DNA of 64,000 bases, taken from the NCBI GenBank assembly GCA_016936665.1, contig JAFGXI010000009.1:150648-214647 (forward strand), given 5' to 3'. This DNA comes from Bacteroidales bacterium (GTDB taxonomy: Bacteria; Bacteroidota; Bacteroidia; Bacteroidales; JAFGXI01). A model generated the notes under the pieces. That model ran no database searches. It was given only the letters and a program-made list of their open reading frames with translations, and was not told the origin of the DNA. Below are positions 17,374 to 26,248 of the stretch, one piece after another (position 1 is the stretch's first letter; every line of letters begins with the position of its first letter). A program made the position numbers and the translations under genes.

Positions 17374-18267
17374 TTATCGATCCCAAAATTCGTAAAAATT
17401 AAACCATTGATAAGGGTATTTTTTAATTATTTTTTCAAGATTCTCAATATATTTTTTCATTAAACCACTAACAATTTGTTGCTTTTCTTGTGCATTACCT
17501 CTGAGTTGTACTCGAATTGGTTTACTCGCATAAAAATGATAATGAGTGTTAGTTTCCTTCATAGCAAAAGCAAAACTCACCGGCACATCAAATTTTGCAG
17601 CTATAAAAAAAGGCCCTGTAGGAAAGTATGCTTGTTCTCCTAAAAAAGGCATTGAACGTGCTGTGTCTTTACCCACATAACGGTCGCCATGCATAACAAT
17701 AAGTTCGTTTCGGCTTAATGCTTCTTTAATTAAGAAAACATGGCTCAAATCTTCTTTAATTGGAATGATGTTAAAATTTCTTTTGCCCATCACTTGTCCG
17801 AGATACGATTTTATTTTTTCGTGTTCGGCATCTACCATTACAATATTGAAAGTATAATTGATACGTTCTAGCAACTGCCCTGCAGTTTCCCAATTGCCAA
17901 TATGTGAGCTGATAATCATTCCGCCTCTTCCTTCTTTAATGATGGTCTCAAAATGCTCTGCGCCATCGTGATCGATGGTGAACGGATGTTTTAAACCAGA
18001 TAAAATCAATGTTTTATCGAGCAAAGTTTTTCCCAAACTTAAATATTGACAATAAACTCCAAAGAAAGATTTCGATTTAGTAAAACCTAAAATTTGATAA
18101 AAATATCGGTAAGAACTTTTAAATGTCTTTCGTTTAAACACCCAAAAATAAAAGGCAACAAAGTATAAAATAAAATAGGCTACAGACCAATGCGTGTATC
18201 TAAGAAAAAATACAAATATTCTGTAACCTAAAACCGATCCGGCAGACTTGCCTTCCCAAGAAGACAT
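17374..18267 (-). CDS. LpxL/HtrB-like lysophospholipid acyltransferase of the pigment operon
   Basis: A 297-residue membrane-associated acyltransferase. A hydrophobic N-terminal region (about 14-45) anchors it, and the catalytic HxxxxE motif is SHIGNWE (His122, Glu127). It belongs to the lipid A late-acyltransferase superfamily. In aryl-polyene and flexirubin clusters such an enzyme is thought to transfer the finished acyl chain from its carrier protein to a lipid acceptor. Its start is two bases after the ACP stop, which supports a dedicated ACP-acyltransferase pairing. Confidence 0.85.
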   Translation of the reverse strand: MSSWEGKSAGSVLGYRIFVFFLRYTHWSVAYFILYFVAFYFWVFKRKTFKSSYRYFYQILGFTKSKSFFGVYCQYLSLGKTLLDKTLILSGLKHPFTIDHDGAEHFETIIKEGRGGMIISSHIGNWETAGQLLERINYTFNIVMVDAEHEKIKSYLGQVMGKRNFNIIPIKEDLSHVFLIKEALSRNELIVMHGDRYVGKDTARSMPFLGEQAYFPTGPFFIAAKFDVPVSFAFAMKETNTHYHFYASKPIRVQLRGNAQEKQQIVSGLMKKYIENLEKIIKKYPYQWFNFYEFWDR

Positions 18268-18269
18268 GT

Positions 18270-18515
18270 TTATTGATTGACTCTTTCTGTAATAAAATCG
18301 TAAAAACTTTTAAGATCCGGCATTTTCGAAAGATCTTCTGCTGTGAGCTTAAACCCAAAATTCTTTTCAACAATCACCACAATATCTACGAAATCTAAAC
18401 TATCGATGTCAAGATCATCAATAAATTTTGCATCTTCCGAAATCACAGATTCATCAATCTCGAATTCTTCAATCAAAAAGTCGTTGACAATATTTACAAC
18501 TTCGCTCCTATCCAT
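18270..18515 (-). CDS. Acyl carrier protein of the pigment operon
   Basis: An acidic 81-residue carrier protein. The phosphopantetheine attachment site is Ser39 in DLDIDSLDF. It is not the housekeeping AcpP: it sits between its own ketosynthase and acyltransferase with gaps of one and two bases, so it is a pathway-specific carrier for the aryl chain. A phosphopantetheinyl transferase is not present in this window. Confidence 0.92.
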   Translation of the reverse strand: MDRSEVVNIVNDFLIEEFEIDESVISEDAKFIDDLDIDSLDFVDIVVIVEKNFGFKLTAEDLSKMPDLKSFYDFITERVNQ

Positions 18516-18516
18516 A

Positions 18517-19734
18517 TTATTTGAATTTTTTTATAATTAAAGATGAATTAGTTCCTCCAAAACCAAAAGAGTTGGAAAGAATGGTGTCTAATTTTGCGTT
18601 TCGGGTTTCTGGTATAATGTTGATTTTTTCTGAGTGTTCGTCGGGGTTATTAAAATTAATGTTGGGAGCGATAAAATCGTTGTGCATCATTAATATTGAG
18701 TAAATAATTTCACTGGCGCCTCCCATCCACATTTCGTGACCGGTCATCGATTTGGTAGAAGAAACAGGTGTTTTACCACCAAAAACATTAAATAAGGCTT
18801 GTGCTTCGTTGCCATCGCCCACCGGTGTTGAGGTTGCATGAGCGTTAACATAATCGATATCTCTAGCCATTAAGTTAGCCTGTTTTAATGCTCGTTCCAA
18901 AGAGATTTGAGGGCCGCTTACATTTGGCACCGATAAGTGATCGCCATTCGAAGAGAATCCATATCCTACAACTTCAGCTAATATTTTTGCGCCTCTTCGT
19001 TGAGCAGATTCTAAGCTTTCTACGATTAATGTAGCTGCGCCACCGCTAGGTACTAGTCCGTCTCTATCTCTATCGAAAGGTCGTACTGCTTTTTGAGGGG
19101 CATCGATTCGTTGCGAAAATGCACCAATTCCATCGAAACTACCCATAGAAAAAGCGTTGATTTCTTGAGCTCCTCCACAAACAATCATTTCCTGCATTCC
19201 TTGACTAATGAACATGTGAGCAAGTCCTATCGCATGCGATCCGGAAGCACAAGCCCCGCTCACCGTAAAGTTGACTCCTTTTAATTTTAAGATCACACTC
19301 AAGTTCATTGTAACTGTAGAGTTCATCGACTGAAATATTGAACCTGCGCCAACTAAGGAAGTATCTTTCTTTTCAATAATTTTATTGTAAGCATCAATAA
19401 CCGGAATAGCCGAAGAATCGTTTCCGTACAAAATCCCGACCTCATTTTTTTCGAAATAATCGATATCCAATCCTGCTGTTTTCATAGCTTCTAAGGTGGC
19501 CATGTAAGCATATTCTCCCTGCTCTGCCATTCCCTTTCTAAGCTTACGATGCAACACAGACTTAATATCGGGTGTTTCGATTATCCCTGTTAAAGGCGAC
19601 ATAAATCCTAGTTCGTTACGGAATGGATCGATCCCAATACCAGAACGCCCATGAAACAAACTATCTTTTACTTGATTGAGATTCGTTCCTATGGTAGAAT
19701 AAATACCTATGCCAGTAATAACAACTCTTTTCAT
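18517..19734 (-). CDS. Beta-ketoacyl-ACP synthase II (KAS II) of the pigment operon
   Basis: Elongates the acyl chain on the carrier protein by decarboxylative condensation with malonyl-ACP. The Cys-His-His triad is intact: Cys162 in GACASG, His299 in NAHATSTPVGD and His333 in KSMTGHEMWMGGA. The 405-residue length fits FabF. Aryl-polyene systems use a heterodimer of such a KAS with a chain-length factor lacking the cysteine. No second KAS is next to it, so the partner, if any, is elsewhere. Three bases separate it from the reductase. Confidence 0.9.
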   Translation of the reverse strand: MKRVVITGIGIYSTIGTNLNQVKDSLFHGRSGIGIDPFRNELGFMSPLTGIIETPDIKSVLHRKLRKGMAEQGEYAYMATLEAMKTAGLDIDYFEKNEVGILYGNDSSAIPVIDAYNKIIEKKDTSLVGAGSIFQSMNSTVTMNLSVILKLKGVNFTVSGACASGSHAIGLAHMFISQGMQEMIVCGGAQEINAFSMGSFDGIGAFSQRIDAPQKAVRPFDRDRDGLVPSGGAATLIVESLESAQRRGAKILAEVVGYGFSSNGDHLSVPNVSGPQISLERALKQANLMARDIDYVNAHATSTPVGDGNEAQALFNVFGGKTPVSSTKSMTGHEMWMGGASEIIYSILMMHNDFIAPNINFNNPDEHSEKINIIPETRNAKLDTILSNSFGFGGTNSSLIIKKFK

Positions 19735-19737
19735 AAG

Positions 19738-20466
19738 CTATGTGTGTAAGCCTCCGTTTACCGAAATCACTTCTCCGGTAATGTAAGATGCTTTTTCCGA
19801 CACCAAAAATGCTACCACATCGGCCACTTCTTCAGCGGTACCGAAACGGTTCATTGGTATTAATCTTTTATATTCTTTTTCGTCTAAATCTACAGTCATA
19901 TCCGTTTTAATAAATCCCGGTGCGACTGCATTTACTGTAATTTTTTTTCTTCCAACTTCTTGTGCTAAAGCCTTGGTCGCGGCTATAACACCGCCCTTAG
20001 CTGCCGAATAATTAGTTTGACCCGGCATTCCTTTTATTCCCGATAACGAAACAATATTTACAATTCTTCCGCCTTTATTTACAATCATATCCTGAATAAG
20101 TGCACGACTCGAATAATAAAAGCTGTTCAGATTGGTATTAAGCACATTGAACCAATCGTCGGAGGGCATAAAGACCAATAAATTATCTTTTCTAATTCCC
20201 GCATTATTAACAAGCGTATGAATATATTGTTCTGGGTTTCTCGACTTCCAATCTCCTATAGCTCGCTCCACTTCTTCTTGCTTCGAAACATCGAAGGCTA
20301 GCAATTCTGCCTGTCCTCCTTCTTCAATAATCTGATTTAATGTTACACGCGCTGCTTCCTCGTTAGAAATATAATTAATGAGCACTCTAAAGCCCTCTCT
20401 TGCCAAGGCAATACTAACGGCCTTTCCAATTCCTCTTGATCCTCCTGTTACTAGCGCAATTTTCAT
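19738..20466 (-). CDS. 3-oxoacyl-ACP reductase (FabG-like) of the pigment operon
   Basis: Reduces the 3-keto group after each condensation, using NADPH. The GGSRGIG cofactor loop (8-14), NNAG (87-90) and the Ser140-Tyr153-Lys157 catalytic set are present. I place the start at the ATG at 20466 (242 residues), because the longer reading to 20496 would need a TTG and adds ten residues before the first beta strand. It is 59 bases downstream of the ammonia-lyase and three bases upstream of the KAS. Confidence 0.9.
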   Translation of the reverse strand: MKIALVTGGSRGIGKAVSIALAREGFRVLINYISNEEAARVTLNQIIEEGGQAELLAFDVSKQEEVERAIGDWKSRNPEQYIHTLVNNAGIRKDNLLVFMPSDDWFNVLNTNLNSFYYSSRALIQDMIVNKGGRIVNIVSLSGIKGMPGQTNYSAAKGGVIAATKALAQEVGRKKITVNAVAPGFIKTDMTVDLDEKEYKRLIPMNRFGTAEEVADVVAFLVSEKASYITGEVISVNGGLHT

Positions 20467-20525
20467 TAATTTGGTTACTTTATCGTCGATTTGCAAAAAT
20501 AATTCTTTAAATAATAAATCAAAAA

Positions 20526-22061
20526 CTAAAGATTAAAATGCGTATTTTTCATCATTTCATAAACACGCATCACATCCGGATAACGCTTATCGTCTTCTTT
20601 AAATGCAGGTACCTCATTGCGCACCAGCTCGTAATAGTGTCGATTTGCCTTCGATATTTTATTTTGAAACGATAAAGCATCAACAGCCTGAGCCAACGTT
20701 AGCATTTCAATGCTTAATACCTGAAAAGCATTATCGATTACTTTTGCCGTAAGCAAGGCTGAGTTGGTTCCCATACTTACAATATCTTGGTTATCGTTAT
20801 TGTTAGGAATACTATGGGTATAAATTGGTGTTGCCAAAGTTTGATTTTCGGCTGTTGTCGAAACAGCTGTAAACTGTACCCCTTGCATCCCTAGGTTAAG
20901 ACCCAAAGTTCCTAAATTCACAAATGGGGGAAGAATACCATTAATTTTATGATTCATTAGGAAGTTAATCTGGCGTTCTGCAAGCATACTAAGTTTAGTT
21001 ATCACTATTCTGAGTTTATCCATTTCTAGTGCTACATAATCGCCATGAAAATTACCCCCGTGAAAAACATTTTCTTCTTCTGCCTTTATAATAGGATTAT
21101 CGTTGGCCGATTGTATTTCGTCGACTACAATTTGAGTGGTGTATTTAACGGTATCTAAAATCGGACCTAATACTTGTGGTACACATCGTAGCGAATAGTA
21201 TTCTTGAACCTTATCTTCGAATATTTCTACTTCTTGTTTTTGATTATATAAATGCTCTTGACGGTCGCGCGTTAAAACACTTCCTTCTAACAAATGTCTT
21301 AATTTTCGAGCTATTTCAGACTGCCCCACATGGTGCTTTACCCCGTTTAATGCTTCGGATAAGTGATCGTCGTATGCCTCAACAATTTCGTTAATCAAAG
21401 CAGAAGCAATGGTGCTCCACTCGATTAATTGATTCGAACGAATTAAATTGAGCATACCAATTCCCGACATTACAGATGTGCCATTCATTAAAGCTAAGCC
21501 TTCTCGCACATGCATTTCTATTGGGTTTAATCCAGCTTTTCGAAAAGCATCTTCGGCCGGCATCTTTTCGTTTTGAAAATATACTTCGCCTTCGCCTATC
21601 AAATTTAAAGCAATATGAGCCAGTTGAACTAAATCGCCACTAGCACCAACTCCTCCATGCTCAGGAATAGCCGGTATTATGTTTAAATTGATGAAATTAG
21701 TTAACAACTCTACCACTGAGACATGTACCCCGCTATATGCCTGCAATAAAGTATTTAATCGGGCTAACACTGCCGATTTAGACGCCTTAAGAGGAATGTC
21801 ATTACCCATTCCGGAAGCATGACTGCGAATTAAATTAAGTTGCAGTTGTTTTTGCTCCTCATCTTTAATTTTATATTGAGCCATAGGACCTAATCCGGTA
21901 TTAATACCGTAAATGATCTTATTTTTGGCAAAAGATTTTAAAAAATCGTGACTTTTTTGGACTTTATCCAAAGCTGAAGCACTAATTTGCACTTTTTCGT
22001 TTTCAAACAAAACGCGATAAAAATCCCCAACTGACAAAGGTTTGTCACCCAGATATATCAT
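20526..22061 (-). CDS. Tyrosine ammonia-lyase (HAL/PAL/TAL family)
   Basis: Deaminates an aromatic amino acid to a propenoate; here most likely tyrosine to p-coumarate as starter for an aryl polyene or flexirubin. The self-cyclising MIO triad Ala-Ser-Gly lies at about 140-142 within GGVGASGDLVQLAH; IYGINTG supplies the catalytic Tyr51, and His81 is in RSHASG. From memory the chain is closely similar to the characterised Flavobacterium johnsoniae TAL over its length, including EYYSLRCVPQ, HGGNFHGDY and SIPNNNDNQD. No hut genes surround it. I use the ATG at 22061; a GTG at 22067 is the alternative. Confidence 0.88.
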   Translation of the reverse strand: MIYLGDKPLSVGDFYRVLFENEKVQISASALDKVQKSHDFLKSFAKNKIIYGINTGLGPMAQYKIKDEEQKQLQLNLIRSHASGMGNDIPLKASKSAVLARLNTLLQAYSGVHVSVVELLTNFINLNIIPAIPEHGGVGASGDLVQLAHIALNLIGEGEVYFQNEKMPAEDAFRKAGLNPIEMHVREGLALMNGTSVMSGIGMLNLIRSNQLIEWSTIASALINEIVEAYDDHLSEALNGVKHHVGQSEIARKLRHLLEGSVLTRDRQEHLYNQKQEVEIFEDKVQEYYSLRCVPQVLGPILDTVKYTTQIVVDEIQSANDNPIIKAEEENVFHGGNFHGDYVALEMDKLRIVITKLSMLAERQINFLMNHKINGILPPFVNLGTLGLNLGMQGVQFTAVSTTAENQTLATPIYTHSIPNNNDNQDIVSMGTNSALLTAKVIDNAFQVLSIEMLTLAQAVDALSFQNKISKANRHYYELVRNEVPAFKEDDKRYPDVMRVYEMMKNTHFNL

Positions 22062-22085
22062 ATACACATACTTTTAATCGACGCA

Positions 22086-22093
22086 CAAAGGTA
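22086..22093 (-). promoter_or_regulatory. -7 promoter box of the ammonia-lyase/pigment operon
   Basis: The minus strand reads TACCTTTG, an exact TAnnTTTG match, 25 bases upstream of the ammonia-lyase ATG. A TTCTG about 21 bases further upstream could serve as a weak -33 element. It suggests one transcript covering the genes down to at least 15.3 kb. Confidence 0.55.
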
Positions 22094-22144
22094 AATATTT
22101 TATCGGACGTTATAACAGAAATTCAATTAAGAATTGACATGCAT

Positions 22145-22825
22145 TTAGGAGTCGAGATCCATGGCGTTTTTACGACTGCTTTTTTTAATTTTTACTTTCA
22201 AATTAGCTTTAGATTCTTCTCTTGAAAGCAAGCGCTCGATGTTCTTTTGGTGCGTAAACAACAACAATATTGCAATCACCATTGAAAAAATAACTAAGGA
22301 TATAGTTGTGGTATGATATACGACTACGATTAATATTGGGAAAGAAAAGCCCCCAATCATAGAACTTAACGAGACGTATTTTGTAAGAATGAGAGTTATT
22401 AAAAAAATGACAATGGCAATCAAAGCAGAAAGTGGGTGTACTGCGATAATCATCCCTAATAATGTAGCAACGCCTTTCCCTCCTCTAAAACCAACATAAA
22501 CAGGGAAAATATGCCCAAATAAAGCAGCAACACCAAGTCCTAATTTCAAATTAATAAGTTGGTCGTTAGATAATAATAGCCATTCTTGTTGATCGGCCAA
22601 AACTGCAAATTGCACAGCTAGCCATCCCTTGAAAATATCAAACAACAACACCGGAATTCCTGCCTTTATACCTAATACCCTAAAAGTATTAGTTGCTCCG
22701 GCGTTACCACTCCCGTGCTCTCGTATATCTATACCATAAAAAACTCTACCAACCCATACGGCTGTTGGAATAGAGCCTATTAGATAAGACAATATTACAA
22801 GTGCTGATATAATAATAATATACAT
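22145..22825 (-). CDS. plsY: Glycerol-3-phosphate acyltransferase PlsY
   Basis: Transfers an acyl group from acyl-phosphate to glycerol-3-phosphate, the first step of phospholipid synthesis, in the plasma membrane. Five or so hydrophobic helices carry the three PlsY motifs: SGNAGATN early, FRGGKGVAT in the middle and a GHIFPVY segment before it. The 226 residues include a basic C-terminal extension of about 25 residues. It is upstream of the pigment operon on the same strand, but a separate promoter lies between them. Confidence 0.95.
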   Translation of the reverse strand: MYIIIISALVILSYLIGSIPTAVWVGRVFYGIDIREHGSGNAGATNTFRVLGIKAGIPVLLFDIFKGWLAVQFAVLADQQEWLLLSNDQLINLKLGLGVAALFGHIFPVYVGFRGGKGVATLLGMIIAVHPLSALIAIVIFLITLILTKYVSLSSMIGGFSFPILIVVVYHTTTISLVIFSMVIAILLLFTHQKNIERLLSREESKANLKVKIKKSSRKNAMDLDS

Positions 22826-22871
22826 AACTTCGACTTATGCTAAGCCACAAAGTAAATAAAATAAATTGATT

Positions 22872-22902
22872 TTTGAAAGTAATCGCCGGATTTGTACTTT
22901 TG
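22872..22902 (+). promoter_or_regulatory. Promoter of the dipeptidyl peptidase III gene
   Basis: TTTG at 22872-22875, a 19-base spacer and TACTTTTG at 22895-22902 form a full Bacteroidota-type promoter. Transcription would start near 22907, leaving a 5' UTR of about 80 bases. This is one of the best-matching promoters in the window. Confidence 0.75.
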
Positions 22903-22988
22903 CTTAAATAGCATTGTATTAACCGATTTATAGTAATTTACAGATGCTACTACTACACTAATATTTTATAATTCAACATTTTGCAAAT

Positions 22989-24959
22989 ATGAACAACACC
23001 ACTTTTAAATATCTGCTTGAACAATTTGGAGATCTTAAAATCATGCAATTTCAAGTACCTAATTTCGATGAATTAACGCTTAACCATAAGCAACTGGCTT
23101 ATTATTTATCGCAAGCCGCCATTTCGGGTAGAGATATTGTATACGACCAGAATTATGAATATAATTTACTTATCCGAAAAGTACTTGAAAATATCTATCA
23201 GAACATTTTAAAAGATCCAGAGAACAAAAGACCAGACGAATTTGATGAATTTGAAATTTATTTGAAAAAAATTTGGTTTTCGAATGGCATACATCACCAT
23301 CATTCAACCGATAAATTTTTCCCAAAAATGAATCGCAAGTTATGGGTTACATTTTTCAAATTTTACGATGGACCATTATACTCGTTTCCGAAAGAAAATC
23401 ATTCTTTATCAGAGTTTATTGAGACAATAATTTTCGATGCTAGGATTGCTCCAAAACGAGTAAGCCAAAATAGCGAAGAAGATTTAATAAAACATTCGGC
23501 TGTTAATTTTTATAAAAATGTTTCTCAAAAAGAAGCCGAAGAATTCTACCAAAAAGCTCGTATTGCTCGACCAGATTTAAAAATAAGCTGGGGTTTAAAC
23601 AGTCAATTGGTTAAAGAAGATAATAGCATAAAAGAAAATGTTTATAGTGCCAATGGTTTGTATGCCGAAGCTATAAATCAAATTATTTTTTGGCTTAAAA
23701 AAGCTTCAGAAGTTGCCGAAAATCAACAACAAAAAAATAGCATCGAATTGCTTATTGCATACTACAAAACCGGCGATTTAAAATTTTGGGACGATTACAA
23801 TATTGCATGGGTTAAAGATTTAAATTCGAACATAGATTTCGTAAATGGGTTTATCGAAGATTATGGAGACCCGATGGGCATGAAAGCAACATGGGAAAGC
23901 ATAGTTAATTTTAAAGATATTGAAGCCTCTCGACGAACAGAAATCATTAGCAACAATGCACAATGGTTCGAAGATCATTCGCCAATCGATCATCAATTTA
24001 AAAAGAAAAAAGTAAAAGGAGTAAGTGCCAAAGCCATAAATGTGGTACAACTGGGAGGCGATTGCTACCCTTCTACGCCTATTGGAATAAATCTGCCTAA
24101 TGCCGATTGGATTAGAAAAGAACACGGTTCAAAATCTGTTACCATAGAAAATATTACAACGGCATACGACAAAGCGTCCAAAGAAAGTGGGTTTTTAGAA
24201 GCGTTTGTTGAAAACAAAGAAGACAGAAGGCTTTCAAAAACATATGGCGCGTACGCTTCGAATATTCACACCGATTTACACGAATGCCTCGGACATGGCT
24301 CCGGACAACTGGCTGAAGGAACTAAAACTGATGCTTTGAAAAATTATGCCTCACCACTCGAAGAAGCCAGAGCCGATTTATTCGCTTTATATTTTATGAT
24401 GGACGATAAAATGCAAGAACTAGGACTTTTGGAGCATAAAGACTTTGCAAAAGCTGAGTATAACTCGTACATCCGCAATGGTTTAATGACCCAATTGGTG
24501 CGTATCGAACCTGGTGCAAACATAGAGCAAGCGCATATGCGTAATCGTCAATTGATTGCTAAATGGGCATACGAAAAAGGGAAAACCGATAAGGTTATTG
24601 AATTTTATAAAGTTGACGCAAAGACCTATGTGAGAGTAAACAATTATGAGAAATTGAGACAACTGTTTGGTACACTCTTAAGAGAAATCCAACGAATCAA
24701 ATCGGAAGGCGACTACGAAGCCGGAAAAGCACTAGTTGAAAACTATGGTGTAAAAGTCGACCGTCAATTACACAAAGAAGTACTCGACCGTTTTAAAGCT
24801 TTAAATATAGCCCCATATGGCGGTTTTGTAAATCCTGTACTATTGCCTATTTACGATGGTTCAAAAATAGTTGATGTCAAAATTCAATACAACAACAATT
24901 ACACAGAACAAATGTTGTTTTACAGTAAAAATTATAGCTTTCTTGAGATTAAACAATAA
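22989..24959 (+). CDS. Dipeptidyl peptidase III family zinc metallopeptidase (M49)
   Basis: Removes dipeptides from the N-terminus of short peptides. The M49 zinc site is complete: HECLGH at 431-436 supplies two His ligands and the catalytic Glu, and EEARAD at 458-463 supplies the third ligand. The 656 residues match bacterial DPP III lengths. I see no signal peptide, so it is probably cytoplasmic. It stands alone with its own promoter and terminator. Confidence 0.95.
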   Translation: MNNTTFKYLLEQFGDLKIMQFQVPNFDELTLNHKQLAYYLSQAAISGRDIVYDQNYEYNLLIRKVLENIYQNILKDPENKRPDEFDEFEIYLKKIWFSNGIHHHHSTDKFFPKMNRKLWVTFFKFYDGPLYSFPKENHSLSEFIETIIFDARIAPKRVSQNSEEDLIKHSAVNFYKNVSQKEAEEFYQKARIARPDLKISWGLNSQLVKEDNSIKENVYSANGLYAEAINQIIFWLKKASEVAENQQQKNSIELLIAYYKTGDLKFWDDYNIAWVKDLNSNIDFVNGFIEDYGDPMGMKATWESIVNFKDIEASRRTEIISNNAQWFEDHSPIDHQFKKKKVKGVSAKAINVVQLGGDCYPSTPIGINLPNADWIRKEHGSKSVTIENITTAYDKASKESGFLEAFVENKEDRRLSKTYGAYASNIHTDLHECLGHGSGQLAEGTKTDALKNYASPLEEARADLFALYFMMDDKMQELGLLEHKDFAKAEYNSYIRNGLMTQLVRIEPGANIEQAHMRNRQLIAKWAYEKGKTDKVIEFYKVDAKTYVRVNNYEKLRQLFGTLLREIQRIKSEGDYEAGKALVENYGVKVDRQLHKEVLDRFKALNIAPYGGFVNPVLLPIYDGSKIVDVKIQYNNNYTEQMLFYSKNYSFLEIKQ

Positions 24960-24995
24960 CAGTAATTTTGTTATTTAAAAACATTATAATTTCTT

Positions 24996-25023
24996 GGGTG
25001 GTTATTTTAACCATCCTTTTTTT
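24996..25023 (+). terminator. Rho-independent terminator of the DPP III gene
   Basis: A 9-bp stem (GGGTGGTTA 24996-25004 with TAACCATCC 25008-25016, one G-U pair), a 3-base TTT loop and seven Ts follow the DPP III stop by 36 bases. The element overlaps the last codons and stop of the convergent asd gene. It lacks a T-tract on the other strand, so it acts in one direction only. Confidence 0.85.
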
Positions 25024-25994
25024 ATAAATAAATCTGCAATTTGAATAGCATTCGTAGCCGCTCCTTTTCTAAGATTATCGGCTACAACCCACATATTAAT
25101 AGTGTTCGATTGAAATAAATCTTTTCTAATCCTGCCCACAAAAACATCATCTTTACCCGAAGCCATTAATGGCATTGGATAAACATTATTTTTAGGATCG
25201 TCTTGTAAAATAACGCCTTGTGTTGTCGATAATATTTGACGAACACCGTTGATGTCGATTGATTTCTCAAACTCAACATTTAGAGATTCTGAATGGCCTC
25301 CTGTAACAGGCACTCTTACAGCCGTTGCCGATATTGCTATGCCATCGTCACCCAAAATCTTATGCGTTTCGTGAACCAGCTTCATTTCCTCTTTGGTATA
25401 GTCGTTATCTAAAAAAACATCGCAGTGTGGCAGGCAATTTTTGTCGATTGGGTGAGGATAAAATTGCTCTCCTACGATCGATTGTCTTTCATTCTCAAAC
25501 TGAGCCATTGCTTTTTGCCCCGAACCCGAAATGGATTGGTAGGTTGAAACTACAATCCGTTTGATACGATATTCACGATGCAAAGGTGCCAATGGTAACA
25601 GCATCTGTATAGTGGAACAATTGGGATTCGCAATAATAAAATCGTTTTGAGTTAAAGTGTTTCCGTTTATTTCGGGAACTATCAATTTTTTATCGGGATC
25701 CATTCGCCATGCCGAAGAATTATCAACAACTCGGCAACCAACCTCTGCAAATTTTGGAGCAAATGTTAATGATACTTGACTACCGGCTGAAAAAATAGCA
25801 ATGTCAGGTTTATTTTCAATAGCTTCTCTTATGGTAATATAGTTATATGCTTTTCCTCTAAATTCGACTTTCTTACCAGCCGACTTATCAGATGTTACCA
25901 AAAAATATTCATCTACAGACCAAGTATTTTTTTCTAACATCGACAATAAAGTTCTACCGACCAGACCGCTGGCGCCAACAATTGCAAGCTTCAT
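25002..25994 (-). CDS. asd: Aspartate-semialdehyde dehydrogenase
   Basis: Reduces aspartyl phosphate to aspartate semialdehyde for lysine, threonine, methionine and diaminopimelate synthesis. GASGLVGR at 7-14 binds NADP, and the nucleophile Cys126 lies in NPNCSTIQ. SISGSGQKA and a GGHSES segment with the catalytic His match the family. It is the last gene of a minus-strand run (rfbB, GWxTD gene, small lipoprotein, asd) with gaps of three bases or fewer downstream of the GWxTD gene. Its 3' end contains the terminator of the convergent gene. Confidence 0.97.
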   Translation of the reverse strand: MKLAIVGASGLVGRTLLSMLEKNTWSVDEYFLVTSDKSAGKKVEFRGKAYNYITIREAIENKPDIAIFSAGSQVSLTFAPKFAEVGCRVVDNSSAWRMDPDKKLIVPEINGNTLTQNDFIIANPNCSTIQMLLPLAPLHREYRIKRIVVSTYQSISGSGQKAMAQFENERQSIVGEQFYPHPIDKNCLPHCDVFLDNDYTKEEMKLVHETHKILGDDGIAISATAVRVPVTGGHSESLNVEFEKSIDINGVRQILSTTQGVILQDDPKNNVYPMPLMASGKDDVFVGRIRKDLFQSNTINMWVVADNLRKGAATNAIQIADLFIKKGWLK

Positions 25995-25997
25995 ACA

Positions 25998-26246
25998 TTA
26001 TTTTTTTTTATTCCAAAATTTCAGTTTACCATTTTCTATTTGCAAAATAGAATCCTTTCCATAAAACCATTGCTCTGTATGGATGGGTTTGTTTGTGTAA
26101 ACATCTTTAATATCAGGTAAAACGATTAGAGAATCTGCTTTACCTATTATATTGGCAATATCGGAAGCCGTCATCCCTTTTTTTAATTGACTCCCACTAC
26201 AAGACCAAACCGACGCAAAAATTAAAATGAGGAAAATACGTAACAT
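25998..26246 (-). CDS. Small putative lipoprotein with BamE/SmpA-like pattern
   Basis: An 82-residue protein with a short hydrophobic N-terminus ending in a possible lipobox (VWSC, Cys about 16), so probably membrane-anchored in the periplasm. The mature part, with LKKGMTASDI then IIGKAD and a QWFYG strand, resembles the SmpA/BamE fold, but it is too short to be sure. Gaps of two and three bases to its neighbours make it part of the GWxTD-asd operon. Confidence 0.6.
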   Translation of the reverse strand: MLRIFLILIFASVWSCSGSQLKKGMTASDIANIIGKADSLIVLPDIKDVYTNKPIHTEQWFYGKDSILQIENGKLKFWNKKK

Positions 26247-26248
26247 AA

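Noticed and set aside
18270..20466. Primary fatty acid synthesis genes fabG-fabF-acpP
   Set aside because: The set is embedded in an operon with an ammonia-lyase, acyltransferase, O-methyltransferase and DarA-like gene, and the ACP is diverged from housekeeping AcpP, so a specialised pathway fits better.
20526..22061. Histidine ammonia-lyase (hutH) of histidine breakdown
   Set aside because: The sequence resembles the flavobacterial tyrosine ammonia-lyase more than HutH, no hutU, hutI or ftcD is nearby, and it heads an ACP/KAS operon.
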